Source of the DNA: JAXMEQ01 sp046348225
GTDB lineage: Bacteria; Pseudomonadota; Gammaproteobacteria; Burkholderiales; Burkholderiaceae_C
Assembly: GCA_046348225.1 (NCBI GenBank)
Contig: JAXMEQ010000009.1
Coordinates: forward strand, 1-64,000
Reading direction: 5' to 3'
Length of the DNA: 64,000 bases
The number at the start of each line of letters is the position of its first letter. The stretch's first letter is position 1. Below the pieces are notes generated by a model that saw only the letters and a program-made list of their open reading frames with translations, had not been told where the DNA came from and ran no database searches. Below, piece by piece: positions 16,568-24,704 of the stretch. Both the position numbers and the translations under genes were made by a program.

Positions 16568-17878
16568 ATGCTGTACCGGCCCCACCCCCTGCAGTTGCCC
16601 CCTCAGCGCCCCTCGCCATCGGCGCTGCTGGCCGTGGGGGCGCTGCATCTGGCGCTGCTGTGGTGGGTCAATCAGCACTGGCCCCTGGAACGTGCGGTGC
16701 GATACGTCGTTTATCAATATGTGCGGCCCATTAGTCCGCCCACGCCTGACGCGCCCGCGCCGGCCCCGGCGCCCAGCCGCGCGATCACACCGCCCGCCCT
16801 CAACCTGCGCGCCACGATGGACCTGCCGGTGTTCTCCCAAACGCCCGAGACCAGCGTGCCGCTCAGAACCACGCGCCAGCTGCCCGAGCTGACGCAGGCC
16901 CGCTCCGACCAGCCGGGCGCCCGCACGCCTCCGGCCGAAACGCCACCGCCCGCGCCCGCCCCGGCGGTTGCAGAGCCAGCGCCGCAGCCGGTGCCCGAGC
17001 CGCCGCCCGTGGTAGCGCCTGCCCCCGCACCCGTGGCCCCGCCCGCTCCGGCGGTGGCCTTGCCGGCACCGGTGCCCGCCCCAGTCCCCGCGCCGGTTCC
17101 CGTGCCAGTCCCCGCGCCAGTGCCGACGCCGGCGCCTGTGCCCGCACCGGTGCCAGCCCCCGTGCCGGTGCCAGTTCCGGTGGCGGTGCCGGCTCCCGCG
17201 CCCGTGCCCTCGCCGGAGCCGGTCGCGCTGCCTGCACCGGCTCCCGCACCGGTGCCTGCGCCTGCCCCGGTCGCCCCGGCGCCCGCGCCGGTGGTCACGG
17301 CCGCGCCCGCGCCAGCCCCCGCGCCGGCCCCTGCGCCCACGGAGCGTTTGCAGGCGCCGGTGGAACTGGTGCCGGTGCCGGCCGGTTCACCCGCCGCCTC
17401 GGCCGTCGTGCCGCTACCCGCACCGCCCGGCGCCGGTGCAGTGCGCGTGGCGCCAGCGGCGCCCGGAGGCAGCCCCGCTGGCGGGCCGACCGGCGGGGTG
17501 GCAGGCTCGCCGTCCGGCGCTCCCGGTGGCGGGTCGGCCGGGGCGCCGGGTGGCGTGGTGGGGGGCACACCGGGTGGTGCGCCCGCCGGCAGCGCCGGCG
17601 GCATCGCGGCCCAGCGCGGCGCCGAGCCCCGGCCCTTGCTGCTGCCCAACCTGCCGCTGTTGCCCGGCCCCTACCGCGTGCAGCCGCGCCGCAGCCTGGC
17701 CGAGATGGCCAACGAGCAGTTGCGCCGCGGCAAGCCGCGCGACCCGCTGGCCGAGGCCGTGCAGGATGCCGGGCTTGAAGACTGCGCGCGCGCGCCGACC
17801 AACACGCCCACCGTCGGCGGCCTGCTGGCTGCGCCGGGCCTGGTGGCGCGGGCTCTCAACGGGCGTTGCCCCCAGTAG
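16568..17878 (+). CDS. TonB-like proline-rich membrane-anchored protein, function unknown
   Basis: A 436-residue protein. Residues ~18-35 form one membrane span containing a histidine (H27), reminiscent of the TonB/TolA N-terminal anchor. Residues ~115-265 are an extended Pro-Ala-Val spacer of PVPAP-type repeats, long enough to cross the periplasm, and ~297-347 are Gly/Ser/Pro-rich, collagen-like. The last ~85 residues (LLPNLPLLPGPYRV..., with two Cys) look folded but do not show the YP/GxV pattern of a TonB C-terminal domain. Known TonB proteins energise outer-membrane receptors with ExbB/ExbD; exbB-exbD genes lie 6 kb away, not adjacent. A structural envelope protein is equally possible. 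Confidence 0.6.
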   Translation: MLYRPHPLQLPPQRPSPSALLAVGALHLALLWWVNQHWPLERAVRYVVYQYVRPISPPTPDAPAPAPAPSRAITPPALNLRATMDLPVFSQTPETSVPLRTTRQLPELTQARSDQPGARTPPAETPPPAPAPAVAEPAPQPVPEPPPVVAPAPAPVAPPAPAVALPAPVPAPVPAPVPVPVPAPVPTPAPVPAPVPAPVPVPVPVAVPAPAPVPSPEPVALPAPAPAPVPAPAPVAPAPAPVVTAAPAPAPAPAPAPTERLQAPVELVPVPAGSPAASAVVPLPAPPGAGAVRVAPAAPGGSPAGGPTGGVAGSPSGAPGGGSAGAPGGVVGGTPGGAPAGSAGGIAAQRGAEPRPLLLPNLPLLPGPYRVQPRRSLAEMANEQLRRGKPRDPLAEAVQDAGLEDCARAPTNTPTVGGLLAAPGLVARALNGRCPQ

Positions 17879-17885
17879 TGCCGCC

Positions 17886-18821
17886 ATGGAGCTGCGGCAA
17901 CTGCGTTACTTCGTGCGGGTGGTCGAGCTGGGCAGCATGAGCCGTGCGGCGCTCGACCTGGACCTGGTGCAGTCGGCCCTGAGCCAGCAGATCAGCAGGC
18001 TGGAGGGCGAACTGGCCACCCGGCTGCTGCAGCGCAGCGCCAAGGGCGTGTTGCCCACCGAGGCGGGGCTGGCTTTCTTCCGCGAAGCCCAGCTGGCGCT
18101 GCGCCATGTCGAGCAGGCCGGGCGGGCGGCCCAGCAGTCGCGCCTGAGCGGCAGCGTCAGTGTGGGCCTGGCGCCCACCACCGCCGCGGTGCTGGGCGTG
18201 CCCCTGATGCGCGCGATGCGCGAGCGCTACCCCGACGTGCGGCTGCACATGGTGGAAAGCCTCTCGGGCCACCTGTCGACCATGCTCAACGCGCGCCAGC
18301 TCGACCTGTCCCTGCTGTTCGACACCCACCCCGCGCGGCGCTGGAGCGTGATGCCGCTGCTGGAAGAAAAGCTCTACCTCATCCGTTCGCGTGCCACGGT
18401 GGCGCCGCGCACGCCGCTGAAGGTGCGCATGGCCCAGCTCAAGGGTCTGCCGCTGATCTTGCCGACCGGGCCGCACGGCCTGCGCAGCACGCTGGACGCG
18501 GCTTTTGCCCGGGCCCGGCTCAAGCCGGTGCTGGCGGCGGAAATTGACTCCCTGGCCATGCTGATGGACGCGGTGGACGTCGGGCTCGGCGCCACGCTGC
18601 AGCCCTGGGCCGCCGTGGCCCGGTTTGCCGACGCGCAGCAGCGCTTTCACCTGGCCGAGGTGGACGACCCGCAGGTGCGACGGCTCAACGCGCTGTGCAG
18701 CCTGTCGGACGACGAGCTGTCGCCCGCCGCGCTGGCTGCGCGCGTGGTGCTGGCCGATGTGGCGCGCGCCCTGGTGCGCGAGGGCCGCTGGGCTGGCGCC
18801 GCGCTCCATCACGATTCGTGA
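17886..18821 (+). CDS. LysR-type transcriptional regulator, probable regulator of the tcu-like cluster
   Basis: A 311-residue LTTR with an N-terminal winged HTH (MELRQLRYFVRVVELGSMS, helix LVQSALSQQISRLE) and a two-subdomain effector-binding domain. LTTRs bind upstream of their targets as tetramers and respond to a pathway metabolite. It is followed on the same strand by an SDR, a Bug receptor, tcuA and tcuB, so it most plausibly responds to a tricarballylate-like acid, as TcuR does in Salmonella. The arrangement is unusual because LTTRs are often divergent from their targets; here the likely operator would lie in the 71-bp gap before the SDR gene. Confidence 0.88.
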   Translation: MELRQLRYFVRVVELGSMSRAALDLDLVQSALSQQISRLEGELATRLLQRSAKGVLPTEAGLAFFREAQLALRHVEQAGRAAQQSRLSGSVSVGLAPTTAAVLGVPLMRAMRERYPDVRLHMVESLSGHLSTMLNARQLDLSLLFDTHPARRWSVMPLLEEKLYLIRSRATVAPRTPLKVRMAQLKGLPLILPTGPHGLRSTLDAAFARARLKPVLAAEIDSLAMLMDAVDVGLGATLQPWAAVARFADAQQRFHLAEVDDPQVRRLNALCSLSDDELSPAALAARVVLADVARALVREGRWAGAALHHDS

Positions 18822-18892
18822 TACCCCCTTGCCCGGCCGGGCGTTGTGCACTGGCCCGGCAGGCGCCACACTCAGTGCCAGAGGAGACAAGC

Positions 18893-19648
18893 ATGGACCT
18901 GAAACTGAAAGACAAGACCGCGCTGGTCACCGGCGCCAGCGTGGGCATCGGCCGCGCGATCGCCAAGGCCCTGGCGGCCGAAGGTGTGCGGCTCGCGGTG
19001 TCAGCGCGGCGGGTGGACAAGCTCGAGGAACTGGCGGCCGAAATCGTGGCGGCGGGCGGCCAGGCGCCGGTGCTGGTGGCCTGCGATCTGTACGAGGCCG
19101 ACGCTTCGGCCAAGCTGGCCGCCGCCGCCGTGGCCGGCCTGGGCCGGGTGGACATTCTGGTCAACAACGCCGGCGGCTCGCGCAGCTTCAAGGAGCTGCA
19201 TGTGAGCGAAGACGCCTGGCAGGAGGCCATCACGCTCAACTTCCACCGCCCGCGCCAGCTCGCGGACGCGCTGATTGACCAGATGATCGCGCATCGCTGG
19301 GGTCGCATCATCAACATCACGGGCAAGAGTGAGCCCGAGCACATCAACGGCGCGTTCTGCGCCAAGGCCGGCATCCACAGCTGGGCCAAGGGCCTGAGCC
19401 GCATGGTGGGCAAGCATGGCATCACCGTCAATTGCATCCCGCCCGGGCGCATCCACTCCGAGCAGATCTTCCGCAACTACACGCCCGAGTACCGGGCCTG
19501 GCAGAGCGAAAACGAGATCCCGGTGGGCCGCTATGGCGAGCCCGAGGAGCTGGCCGACCTGGTGGCCTTTCTCGCGTCGCCGCGCGCCGCCTACATCTCG
19601 GGCGCGGTGATTCCGGTGGATGGGGGTTTGCGCAAATACCAATTCTGA
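18893..19648 (+). CDS. Short-chain dehydrogenase/reductase family protein lacking the catalytic tyrosine
   Basis: A 251-residue Rossmann-fold protein with the cofactor motif TGASVGIG (13-20) and the structural NNAG (91-94). Strong GAGGAGA precedes the ATG. The SDR active site is normally Ser-Tyr-x3-Lys. Here the lysine is K158, but K-4 is A154 and K-3 is F155 (GAFCAK), and the spacing from the Ser strand (NITGKS) is about three residues short against FabG. The classical Tyr is therefore absent. It may be a binding or isomerase/aldolase-like SDR relative, or use another residue. Its position between the LysR gene and the Bug receptor suggests it acts on the same acid. Confidence 0.8.
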   Translation: MDLKLKDKTALVTGASVGIGRAIAKALAAEGVRLAVSARRVDKLEELAAEIVAAGGQAPVLVACDLYEADASAKLAAAAVAGLGRVDILVNNAGGSRSFKELHVSEDAWQEAITLNFHRPRQLADALIDQMIAHRWGRIINITGKSEPEHINGAFCAKAGIHSWAKGLSRMVGKHGITVNCIPPGRIHSEQIFRNYTPEYRAWQSENEIPVGRYGEPEELADLVAFLASPRAAYISGAVIPVDGGLRKYQF

Positions 19649-19694
19649 GCCGCCCGCGTAAGCTGGCAGGCGCAAACCAACCCCGGAGACACGC

Positions 19695-20681
19695 ATGACC
19701 CCCATCACCCAGATCAACCGCCGCCAGCTGCTGGCCGGTACTGCCGCCGCCGTGGCCCTGCCGGGCCTGCGCGCGCAAAGCGCCTGGCCGGCCAAACCGA
19801 TCCGCTTCGTGGTGCCGTTCGCACCCGGCGGCACCAGCGAGATCGTGGCCCGCTCGGTCGCGGCCGAGCTCACCAAACAGCTCGGCCAGAGCGTGTTTGT
19901 GGAGAACAAGCCCGGCGGCGCGGGCGTGACCGCCATGCAGGATGTGGCCAAGGCCCCGGCCGATGGCTACACCATGATCCTGACCCATGTGGGCACGCTG
20001 GCCGTGAACCCCTACATGCTCAAGAACCAGCCGTACGACGTGAACAAGGACTTCGCGCCCGTGACGCTGCTGGCCAAGGTTCCCAACGTGTTTGTCATTC
20101 ACCCCGACGTGCCGGCCAGAAACTTCCAGGAGTTCGTGGCCTACGCCAAGAAGAACCCGGGCCAGCTCAATTACGGCTCGGCCGGCAACGCCAGTGCCGG
20201 GCACCTGGCGATGGAATACCTGAAGCTCGTCACCGGCATGTTCATCACCCACATTCCGTACCGCGGCACCGGCCCGCAACTGACCGACCTGCTGGCTGGT
20301 CGCACCCAGGCCAGCTCGGCCGGCATGCCCGCGCTGGGCGCGCACATCCGCGCTGGCAAGTTGCGCGCCATTGCGGTGGGCACGGCGCAGCGCATTCCGG
20401 CGCTGCCGGATGTGCCGACGGTGCAGGAGATGGGCTTCAAGGACTTTGAAACCTCACAGTGGTACGGCATCCATGTGCCGGCGGGAACGCCGGCGGATGT
20501 GATCAAGCGGCTACAGGAAGAGTCGTTCAAGGCACTGAAGTCCAGCAGCGTGACCGAGCGCTTTGCCACCGACAACGCGGTGGGCGGTGGCGGCCCCACG
20601 GCCGAGTACGCGGCTTTCATTGCCAGAGAGCAGAAGATCTGGAGCGACATCGTGAAGCGCGCCAGCATCAAGGCAGATTGA
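19695..20681 (+). CDS. Tripartite tricarboxylate transporter receptor (Bug family)
   Basis: A 328-residue periplasmic binding protein with a twin-arginine-like signal (NRRQLLAGTAAAVALPGLRAQ) and the Bug family blocks RFVVPFAPGGTSEIVAR, VENKPGGAGVTAM and THIPYRGTGPQLTDLLAG. The mature domain has the two-lobed fold that clamps carboxylates through water networks near the PGG loop. Known family members bind citrate, glutamate, nicotinate or other acids. The membrane partners TctA/TctB are not encoded nearby, the usual situation for the many orphan Bug proteins of Burkholderiales. Context with tcuA/tcuB points to a tricarballylate- or citrate-like ligand. GGAGA precedes the ATG. Confidence 0.92.
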   Translation: MTPITQINRRQLLAGTAAAVALPGLRAQSAWPAKPIRFVVPFAPGGTSEIVARSVAAELTKQLGQSVFVENKPGGAGVTAMQDVAKAPADGYTMILTHVGTLAVNPYMLKNQPYDVNKDFAPVTLLAKVPNVFVIHPDVPARNFQEFVAYAKKNPGQLNYGSAGNASAGHLAMEYLKLVTGMFITHIPYRGTGPQLTDLLAGRTQASSAGMPALGAHIRAGKLRAIAVGTAQRIPALPDVPTVQEMGFKDFETSQWYGIHVPAGTPADVIKRLQEESFKALKSSSVTERFATDNAVGGGGPTAEYAAFIAREQKIWSDIVKRASIKAD

Positions 20682-20682
20682 A

Positions 20683-20739
20683 TTGCTACATTTTTGATAG
20701 CGCCTTGCGCAGTGTCTGCGCGGGCTGGAGGCCTTTTTG
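20683..20739 (+). repeat. Two-hairpin short repeat, copy R3, forming the tcuA ribosome-binding site
   Basis: GCTACA...TGATAGC, then a perfect GCGCAG/CTGCGC hairpin and CGGGCTGGAGGCC. It starts one base after the Bug receptor stop. Its GGAGG (20727-20731) sits 5 nt before the TTG that opens the tcuA frame, and the TTG itself is the repeat's terminal T-run. Confidence 0.85.
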
Positions 20740-22116
20740 ACTGATGTGTTGGTGATCGGGGGTGGCAACGCGGCGCTGTGTGCGGCGCTGGTGGCACGTG
20801 AGGCCGGCGCCCGCGTGACGCTGCTGGAGGCGGCGCCGCGTGAATGGCGCGGCGGCAACTCCATGCACACGCGCAACCTGCGCTGCATGCACGACGCGCC
20901 GCAGGACGTGCTGACCGGTTCCTACCCCGAAGAAGAGTTCTGGCAGGACCTGCTGAAAGTCACCGCTGGCAAGACCGACGAGGCGCTGGCGCGGCGGGTG
21001 ATCCGTGAGTCCGCGACCGTGCGGCCCTGGATGCGCCAGCACGGCGTGCGCTTCCAGCCTTCGCTGTCGGGCACCTTGCACCTGAGCCGCACCAACGCCT
21101 TTTTCATGGGCGGCGGCAAGGCGCTGGTCAATGCCTACTACCGCAGCGCCGAGGCCATGGGGGTGGACGTGCGCTACGACACGCCGGTGGAAAGGCTGGA
21201 GCTGCACGACGGCCGCTTTGTGGCGGCCCACACGGCCCGGGGCCGGATGGAGGCCAGAGCCTGCGTGCTGGCCAGCGGCGGCTTTGAGTCCAACCGCGAC
21301 TGGCTGCGCGAGGCCTGGGGCCAGAACGCCGAGGGCGAATGGACGGCCGACAATTTTGCGATTCGTGGCACGCGCTTCAACCAGGGCACCTTGCTGAAAG
21401 ACCTGATCGCCCAGGGTGCCGACGCGATTGGCGACCCGACCCAGGCCCACATGGTGGCGATTGACGCGCGCGCGCCGCTGTACGACGGCGGCATCGTGAC
21501 GCGGGTGGACTGCGTGTCGCTGGGCATCATGGTTAACCGTGACGGTCGACGTTTCTACGACGAGGGCGAGGACTTCTGGCCCAAGCGCTACGCCATCTGG
21601 GGCCGGCTGGTGGCGCAACAGCCGGGGCAGGTGGGGCACAGCATCATCGACGCCAAGGCGGTGGGCCGCTTCATGCCGCCGGTGTTCAAGGGCGCGCAGG
21701 CCGATACGCTGCCCGAACTGGCGCGCCAGCTCGGCCTGGACGAGCAGACCTTCATGCAAACCATCACGGAATACAACGCCGCCTGCCGCGTCGGCAGCTT
21801 TGACCACGCGGTGCTGGACGACTGCCACACCGAAGGCCTCGCGCCGCCCAAGACGCACTGGGCCCGGCCCATCGACACCGCGCCGTTCTACGGCTACACG
21901 CTCAAGCCGGGCGTGACCTTCACCTACCTCGGCACCAGGGTGAACGCGCAGGCGCAGGTGCACTTCGGCGGCCAGCCCAGCCCCAACCTGTTTGCCGCCG
22001 GCGAGGTGATGGCCGGCAACGTGCTGGGCCAGGGCTACACCGCCGGCGTGGGCATGACCATTGGCACCGTGTTTGGCCGCATTGCCGGCCAGGAGGCCGC
22101 CCGTGCAGCCGCTTGA
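20737..22116 (+). CDS. tcuA: FAD-dependent tricarballylate dehydrogenase
   Basis: A 459-residue flavoprotein of the fumarate reductase/succinate dehydrogenase type. The N-terminal dinucleotide motif is DVLVIGGGNAALCAAL, with the acidic LLEAA end of strand 2. TcuA-specific blocks are GGNSMHTRNLRCMHDAP, MGGGKALVNAYYRS and ASGGFESNRDWL; the C-terminal FAAGEVMAGNVLGQGYTAG closes the FAD site. TcuA oxidises tricarballylate to cis-aconitate, passing electrons to TcuB. The likely start is the TTG at 20737, preceded at 5 nt by GGAGG; a GTG at 20746 is the alternative. Its 3' end overlaps tcuB by 14 bp. A related acid could be the true substrate. Confidence 0.88.
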   Translation: MTDVLVIGGGNAALCAALVAREAGARVTLLEAAPREWRGGNSMHTRNLRCMHDAPQDVLTGSYPEEEFWQDLLKVTAGKTDEALARRVIRESATVRPWMRQHGVRFQPSLSGTLHLSRTNAFFMGGGKALVNAYYRSAEAMGVDVRYDTPVERLELHDGRFVAAHTARGRMEARACVLASGGFESNRDWLREAWGQNAEGEWTADNFAIRGTRFNQGTLLKDLIAQGADAIGDPTQAHMVAIDARAPLYDGGIVTRVDCVSLGIMVNRDGRRFYDEGEDFWPKRYAIWGRLVAQQPGQVGHSIIDAKAVGRFMPPVFKGAQADTLPELARQLGLDEQTFMQTITEYNAACRVGSFDHAVLDDCHTEGLAPPKTHWARPIDTAPFYGYTLKPGVTFTYLGTRVNAQAQVHFGGQPSPNLFAAGEVMAGNVLGQGYTAGVGMTIGTVFGRIAGQEAARAAA

Positions 22117-23263
22117 AGCACTGGTGGCACAGGCCACCGATTTCACCCGGCCTTTCAGTGGCGCCGAAGCCGAAGTCGCGCGGCAGATGCAGATCTGCAA
22201 CGCCTGCCGCTACTGCGAGGGCTTTTGCGCGGTGTTCCCGGCCATGACGCGGCGGCTCGACTTCACGCAGGCGGATGTGCACTACCTGGCCAACCTGTGC
22301 CACAACTGCGGCGCCTGCCTGCACGCCTGCCAGTACGCGCCGCCGCATGAGTTCGCGGTGAACGTGCCGCAGGCCATGGCAAAGGTGCGCGGCCAGACCT
22401 ACGCCGACTACGCCTGGCCGCCGGCCCTGGGCGCGCTGTACGCGCGCAACGGCCTGGCCGTGGCGCTGGCACTCGCGGCCGGGCTGGCGCTGTTCCTGCT
22501 GCTGGCGGCGGCGCGCACCGGCAGCCTGGGCGCCGTGCCGCCGGGCGGCAACTTCTATGCGGTGTTCCCGCACGACCTGCTGGTCAGCCTGTTCGCGCCG
22601 GTGTTTGTGTTTGTGGTGCTGGCCCTGACGCTGGGTGTGCGGCGGTTCTGGCGCGACGTCTCGCCGCCCGCGGACGCCCAGCAGCCCACCGGCGCCTTGC
22701 CCGAAGCCGTGGGCAATGCGCTGTCGCTGCGCTACCTGGACGGCGGTCATGGCGAGGGCTGCCACAACGAAGACGACCGCTGGACCCATGCGCGGCGGCG
22801 CGCCCACCACCTCACGTTCTATGGCTTCCTGCTGTGTTTTGCCTCCACCAGCGTGGCCACGCTGTACCACTATGCCTTTGGCTGGGTGGCGCCGTACGAC
22901 CTGCCCAGCATCCCGAAGCTGCTGGGCGCGGTGGGCGGCGTGCTGCTGCTGCTGGGCACGGCCCAGCTGTTGCGGCTGCGGCTGGCGCGCCACCCGGCAC
23001 AGGGTGATGCGGCGCAGAAGCCGATGGACCTCGGCTTCATCGTGTTGTTGCTGCTGACCAGCGTCACCGGCCTGGGCCTGTGGTTTGCGCGCGGCCTGCC
23101 GGGCCAGACCGTCTGGCTGGCGGTGCACCTGGGCGTGGTGATGGCGCTGTTTGTCACGCTGCCCTTTGGCAAGTTTGCGCACGGCGTGTTCCGCTGCGCG
23201 GCGCTGCTCAAGTACCAGATCGAGCGGCGCCAGCCCGACCGGCTGCGCTTGAAGGCGGATTGA
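22103..23263 (+). CDS. tcuB: Tricarballylate utilisation 4Fe-4S membrane protein
   Basis: A 386-residue protein. I place the start at the GTG at 22103 because AGGAGG lies 6 nt upstream inside tcuA. The N-terminus holds two cluster motifs, C32-x2-C35-x2-C38-x3-C42 and C66-x2-C69-x2-C72-x3-C76, like a reductase Fe-S subunit. The remainder has about six membrane spans, with histidines (HHLTFYG, LYHYAFG) that could ligate haem. TcuB reoxidises the FADH2 of TcuA and delivers electrons to the quinone pool. Salmonella tcuC (a transporter) is missing here and is presumably replaced by the Bug receptor upstream. Convergent with the NUDIX gene. Confidence 0.88.
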   Translation: MQPLEALVAQATDFTRPFSGAEAEVARQMQICNACRYCEGFCAVFPAMTRRLDFTQADVHYLANLCHNCGACLHACQYAPPHEFAVNVPQAMAKVRGQTYADYAWPPALGALYARNGLAVALALAAGLALFLLLAAARTGSLGAVPPGGNFYAVFPHDLLVSLFAPVFVFVVLALTLGVRRFWRDVSPPADAQQPTGALPEAVGNALSLRYLDGGHGEGCHNEDDRWTHARRRAHHLTFYGFLLCFASTSVATLYHYAFGWVAPYDLPSIPKLLGAVGGVLLLLGTAQLLRLRLARHPAQGDAAQKPMDLGFIVLLLLTSVTGLGLWFARGLPGQTVWLAVHLGVVMALFVTLPFGKFAHGVFRCAALLKYQIERRQPDRLRLKAD

Positions 23264-23266
23264 CCG

Positions 23267-23749
23267 CTAGGGCTGGAAGACACTCGCGTCGGTGAACACG
23301 GTGTCCAGCGGCGCGCGCTTGCCGGCCAGGTAGTCGTCCATGCAGCGCAGCAACAGCGGGCTGCGGTGACGGTGGGCGCTGGCGCGAATTTCATCGGGCG
23401 TGAGCCACAGCGTGCGCACAATGCCGTCGTCCAGTGCCTGGCCCGGGTGGTGCTCGCCCAGCGTGCCGCAGAAAGCAAAGCGCAGGTAGGTGATGTCTTC
23501 CCCCGTGGCTGCACGCTGGAAGCGCGACAGGTACATGCCCAGCAGCGCGGTGGGCGTGAACGCCCACGCGGTTTCTTCCAGCGCCTCGCGCGCACAGGCC
23601 TGCGCGGGCGACTCGCCGGGCTCGAGGTGGCCCGCCGGGTTGTTGAGCTTCAGGCCTTCGGGCGTGTGCTCTTCCACCAGCAGAAAGCGGCCCTCCCGCT
23701 CGATGATGGCGGCCACGGTGACGCCCGGTTTCCAGCGTGTTGAAGTCAT
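23267..23749 (-). CDS. NUDIX hydrolase (NudJ/YmfB-like)
   Basis: A 160-residue enzyme from the ATG at 23749. The NUDIX box runs G40-x5-E46-x7-R54-E-A-L-E-E59, with Ala in place of the usual Gly after the final Glu pair. The preceding LNNPAGHLEPGES resembles NudJ, a phosphatase for HMP-PP and nucleoside di- and triphosphates. Such proteins cleave a nucleoside diphosphate linked to another moiety; the exact substrate is not deducible. GATAAT (23756-23761) lies 6 nt upstream of the start with no Shine-Dalgarno. It is divergent from the exbB-like gene. Confidence 0.87.
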   Translation of the reverse strand: MTSTRWKPGVTVAAIIEREGRFLLVEEHTPEGLKLNNPAGHLEPGESPAQACAREALEETAWAFTPTALLGMYLSRFQRAATGEDITYLRFAFCGTLGEHHPGQALDDGIVRTLWLTPDEIRASAHRHRSPLLLRCMDDYLAGKRAPLDTVFTDASVFQP

Positions 23750-23811
23750 GGCGGCATTATCCGTTTGGCGTGCGGTGCCGCCGTGCCGCACAATGCGCTG
23801 TCACTTTGTGG

Positions 23812-24699
23812 ATGCCTATGCTCACACTGATTCACACTGCCCGCGCTTTCGCGGCCCTTCTGGTTCTGGCCGCTGGCGCGGCGCTGGCGCAGGCGCCCGC
23901 GGCGGACACCGCCTCCAGCCCCGCGCTGGCCGTGTCGCCCGCACTTTCGTCCACGCCGTCGGCGGCCGTCGGCATCAAGCCGCCACCCGCTGCCGCCCCG
24001 GCCAACCCTTATGGCCTGGCCGCGTTGTGGGCCCAGGGCGACCTGGTGGCCAAGGCGACACTGGTGGTGCTGGTCATCATGTCCGTCAGTACCTGGTATG
24101 TGCTCATCACCAAGCTGCTGGCGCAGCGGCGCATGGGCGGGCAGGGCCGGGCGGCGGCGGCCAGCTTCTGGGCGGCCGACACCGTGCGCCAGGGCGCCGA
24201 CACGCTCGACAAGGCCAGCCCCTACCGCTTCATCGCCGAATCGGCGCTGGAAGCCACGCGCAAGCATGACGGACTGATTGGCCAGGTGGACCTGAACACC
24301 TGGGTGGCACAGAGCATCGAGCGCGCCGTGAACACCGTGCACAGCCGCACCCAGGAAGGCCTTGCCGTGCTGGCCACGGTCGGCTCCACCGCGCCGTTTG
24401 TGGGGCTGTTCGGCACGGTCTGGGGCATCTACAACGCGCTGGTGAAGATTGGTGCGTCGGGTCAGGCCAGCATTGACCGCGTGGCCGGCCCGGTGGGCGA
24501 GGCGCTGATCATGACGGCCATTGGCCTGGCGGTGGCGGTGCCAGCCGTGCTGGGCTACAACTGGCTGGTGCGGCGCAACAAGGTCGCCATGGACACCGTG
24601 CGTGGCTTTGGCTCCGACCTGCACACCGTGCTGCTGGCGGCGCAGGGCCGCCGGTCCGCTGCAACGCCTTCTGCGTCGGCGCCTGAAACGCAGGGCTGA
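23812..24699 (+). CDS. exbB: MotA/TolQ/ExbB-family proton channel protein (ExbB)
   Basis: A 295-residue inner-membrane protein. It carries an N-terminal signal-like segment (TARAFAALLVLAAGAALAQA) and a Pro/Ala-rich periplasmic stretch before the three conserved helices, as in the extended ExbB type of pseudomonads. The family core is ATVGSTAPFVGLFGTVWGIYNAL and GPVGEALIMTAIGLAVAVPAVLGYN. ExbB pentamers with ExbD convert the proton gradient into mechanical work on TonB. The start may be 23812 or the in-frame ATG at 23818. It heads an operon with two exbD genes; no TonB gene follows. Confidence 0.92.
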   Translation: MPMLTLIHTARAFAALLVLAAGAALAQAPAADTASSPALAVSPALSSTPSAAVGIKPPPAAAPANPYGLAALWAQGDLVAKATLVVLVIMSVSTWYVLITKLLAQRRMGGQGRAAAASFWAADTVRQGADTLDKASPYRFIAESALEATRKHDGLIGQVDLNTWVAQSIERAVNTVHSRTQEGLAVLATVGSTAPFVGLFGTVWGIYNALVKIGASGQASIDRVAGPVGEALIMTAIGLAVAVPAVLGYNWLVRRNKVAMDTVRGFGSDLHTVLLAAQGRRSAATPSASAPETQG

Positions 24700-24704
24700 G
24701 CCGC

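Noticed and set aside
16910..17340. Tandem GC-rich units resembling a CRISPR or minisatellite
   Set aside because: They are degenerate codons of a PVPAP repeat protein, with no constant repeat or unique spacers.
22061..22102. Upstream start for tcuB
   Set aside because: The GTG at 22103 has AGGAGG at ideal distance; the longer form has none and lies deeper in tcuA.
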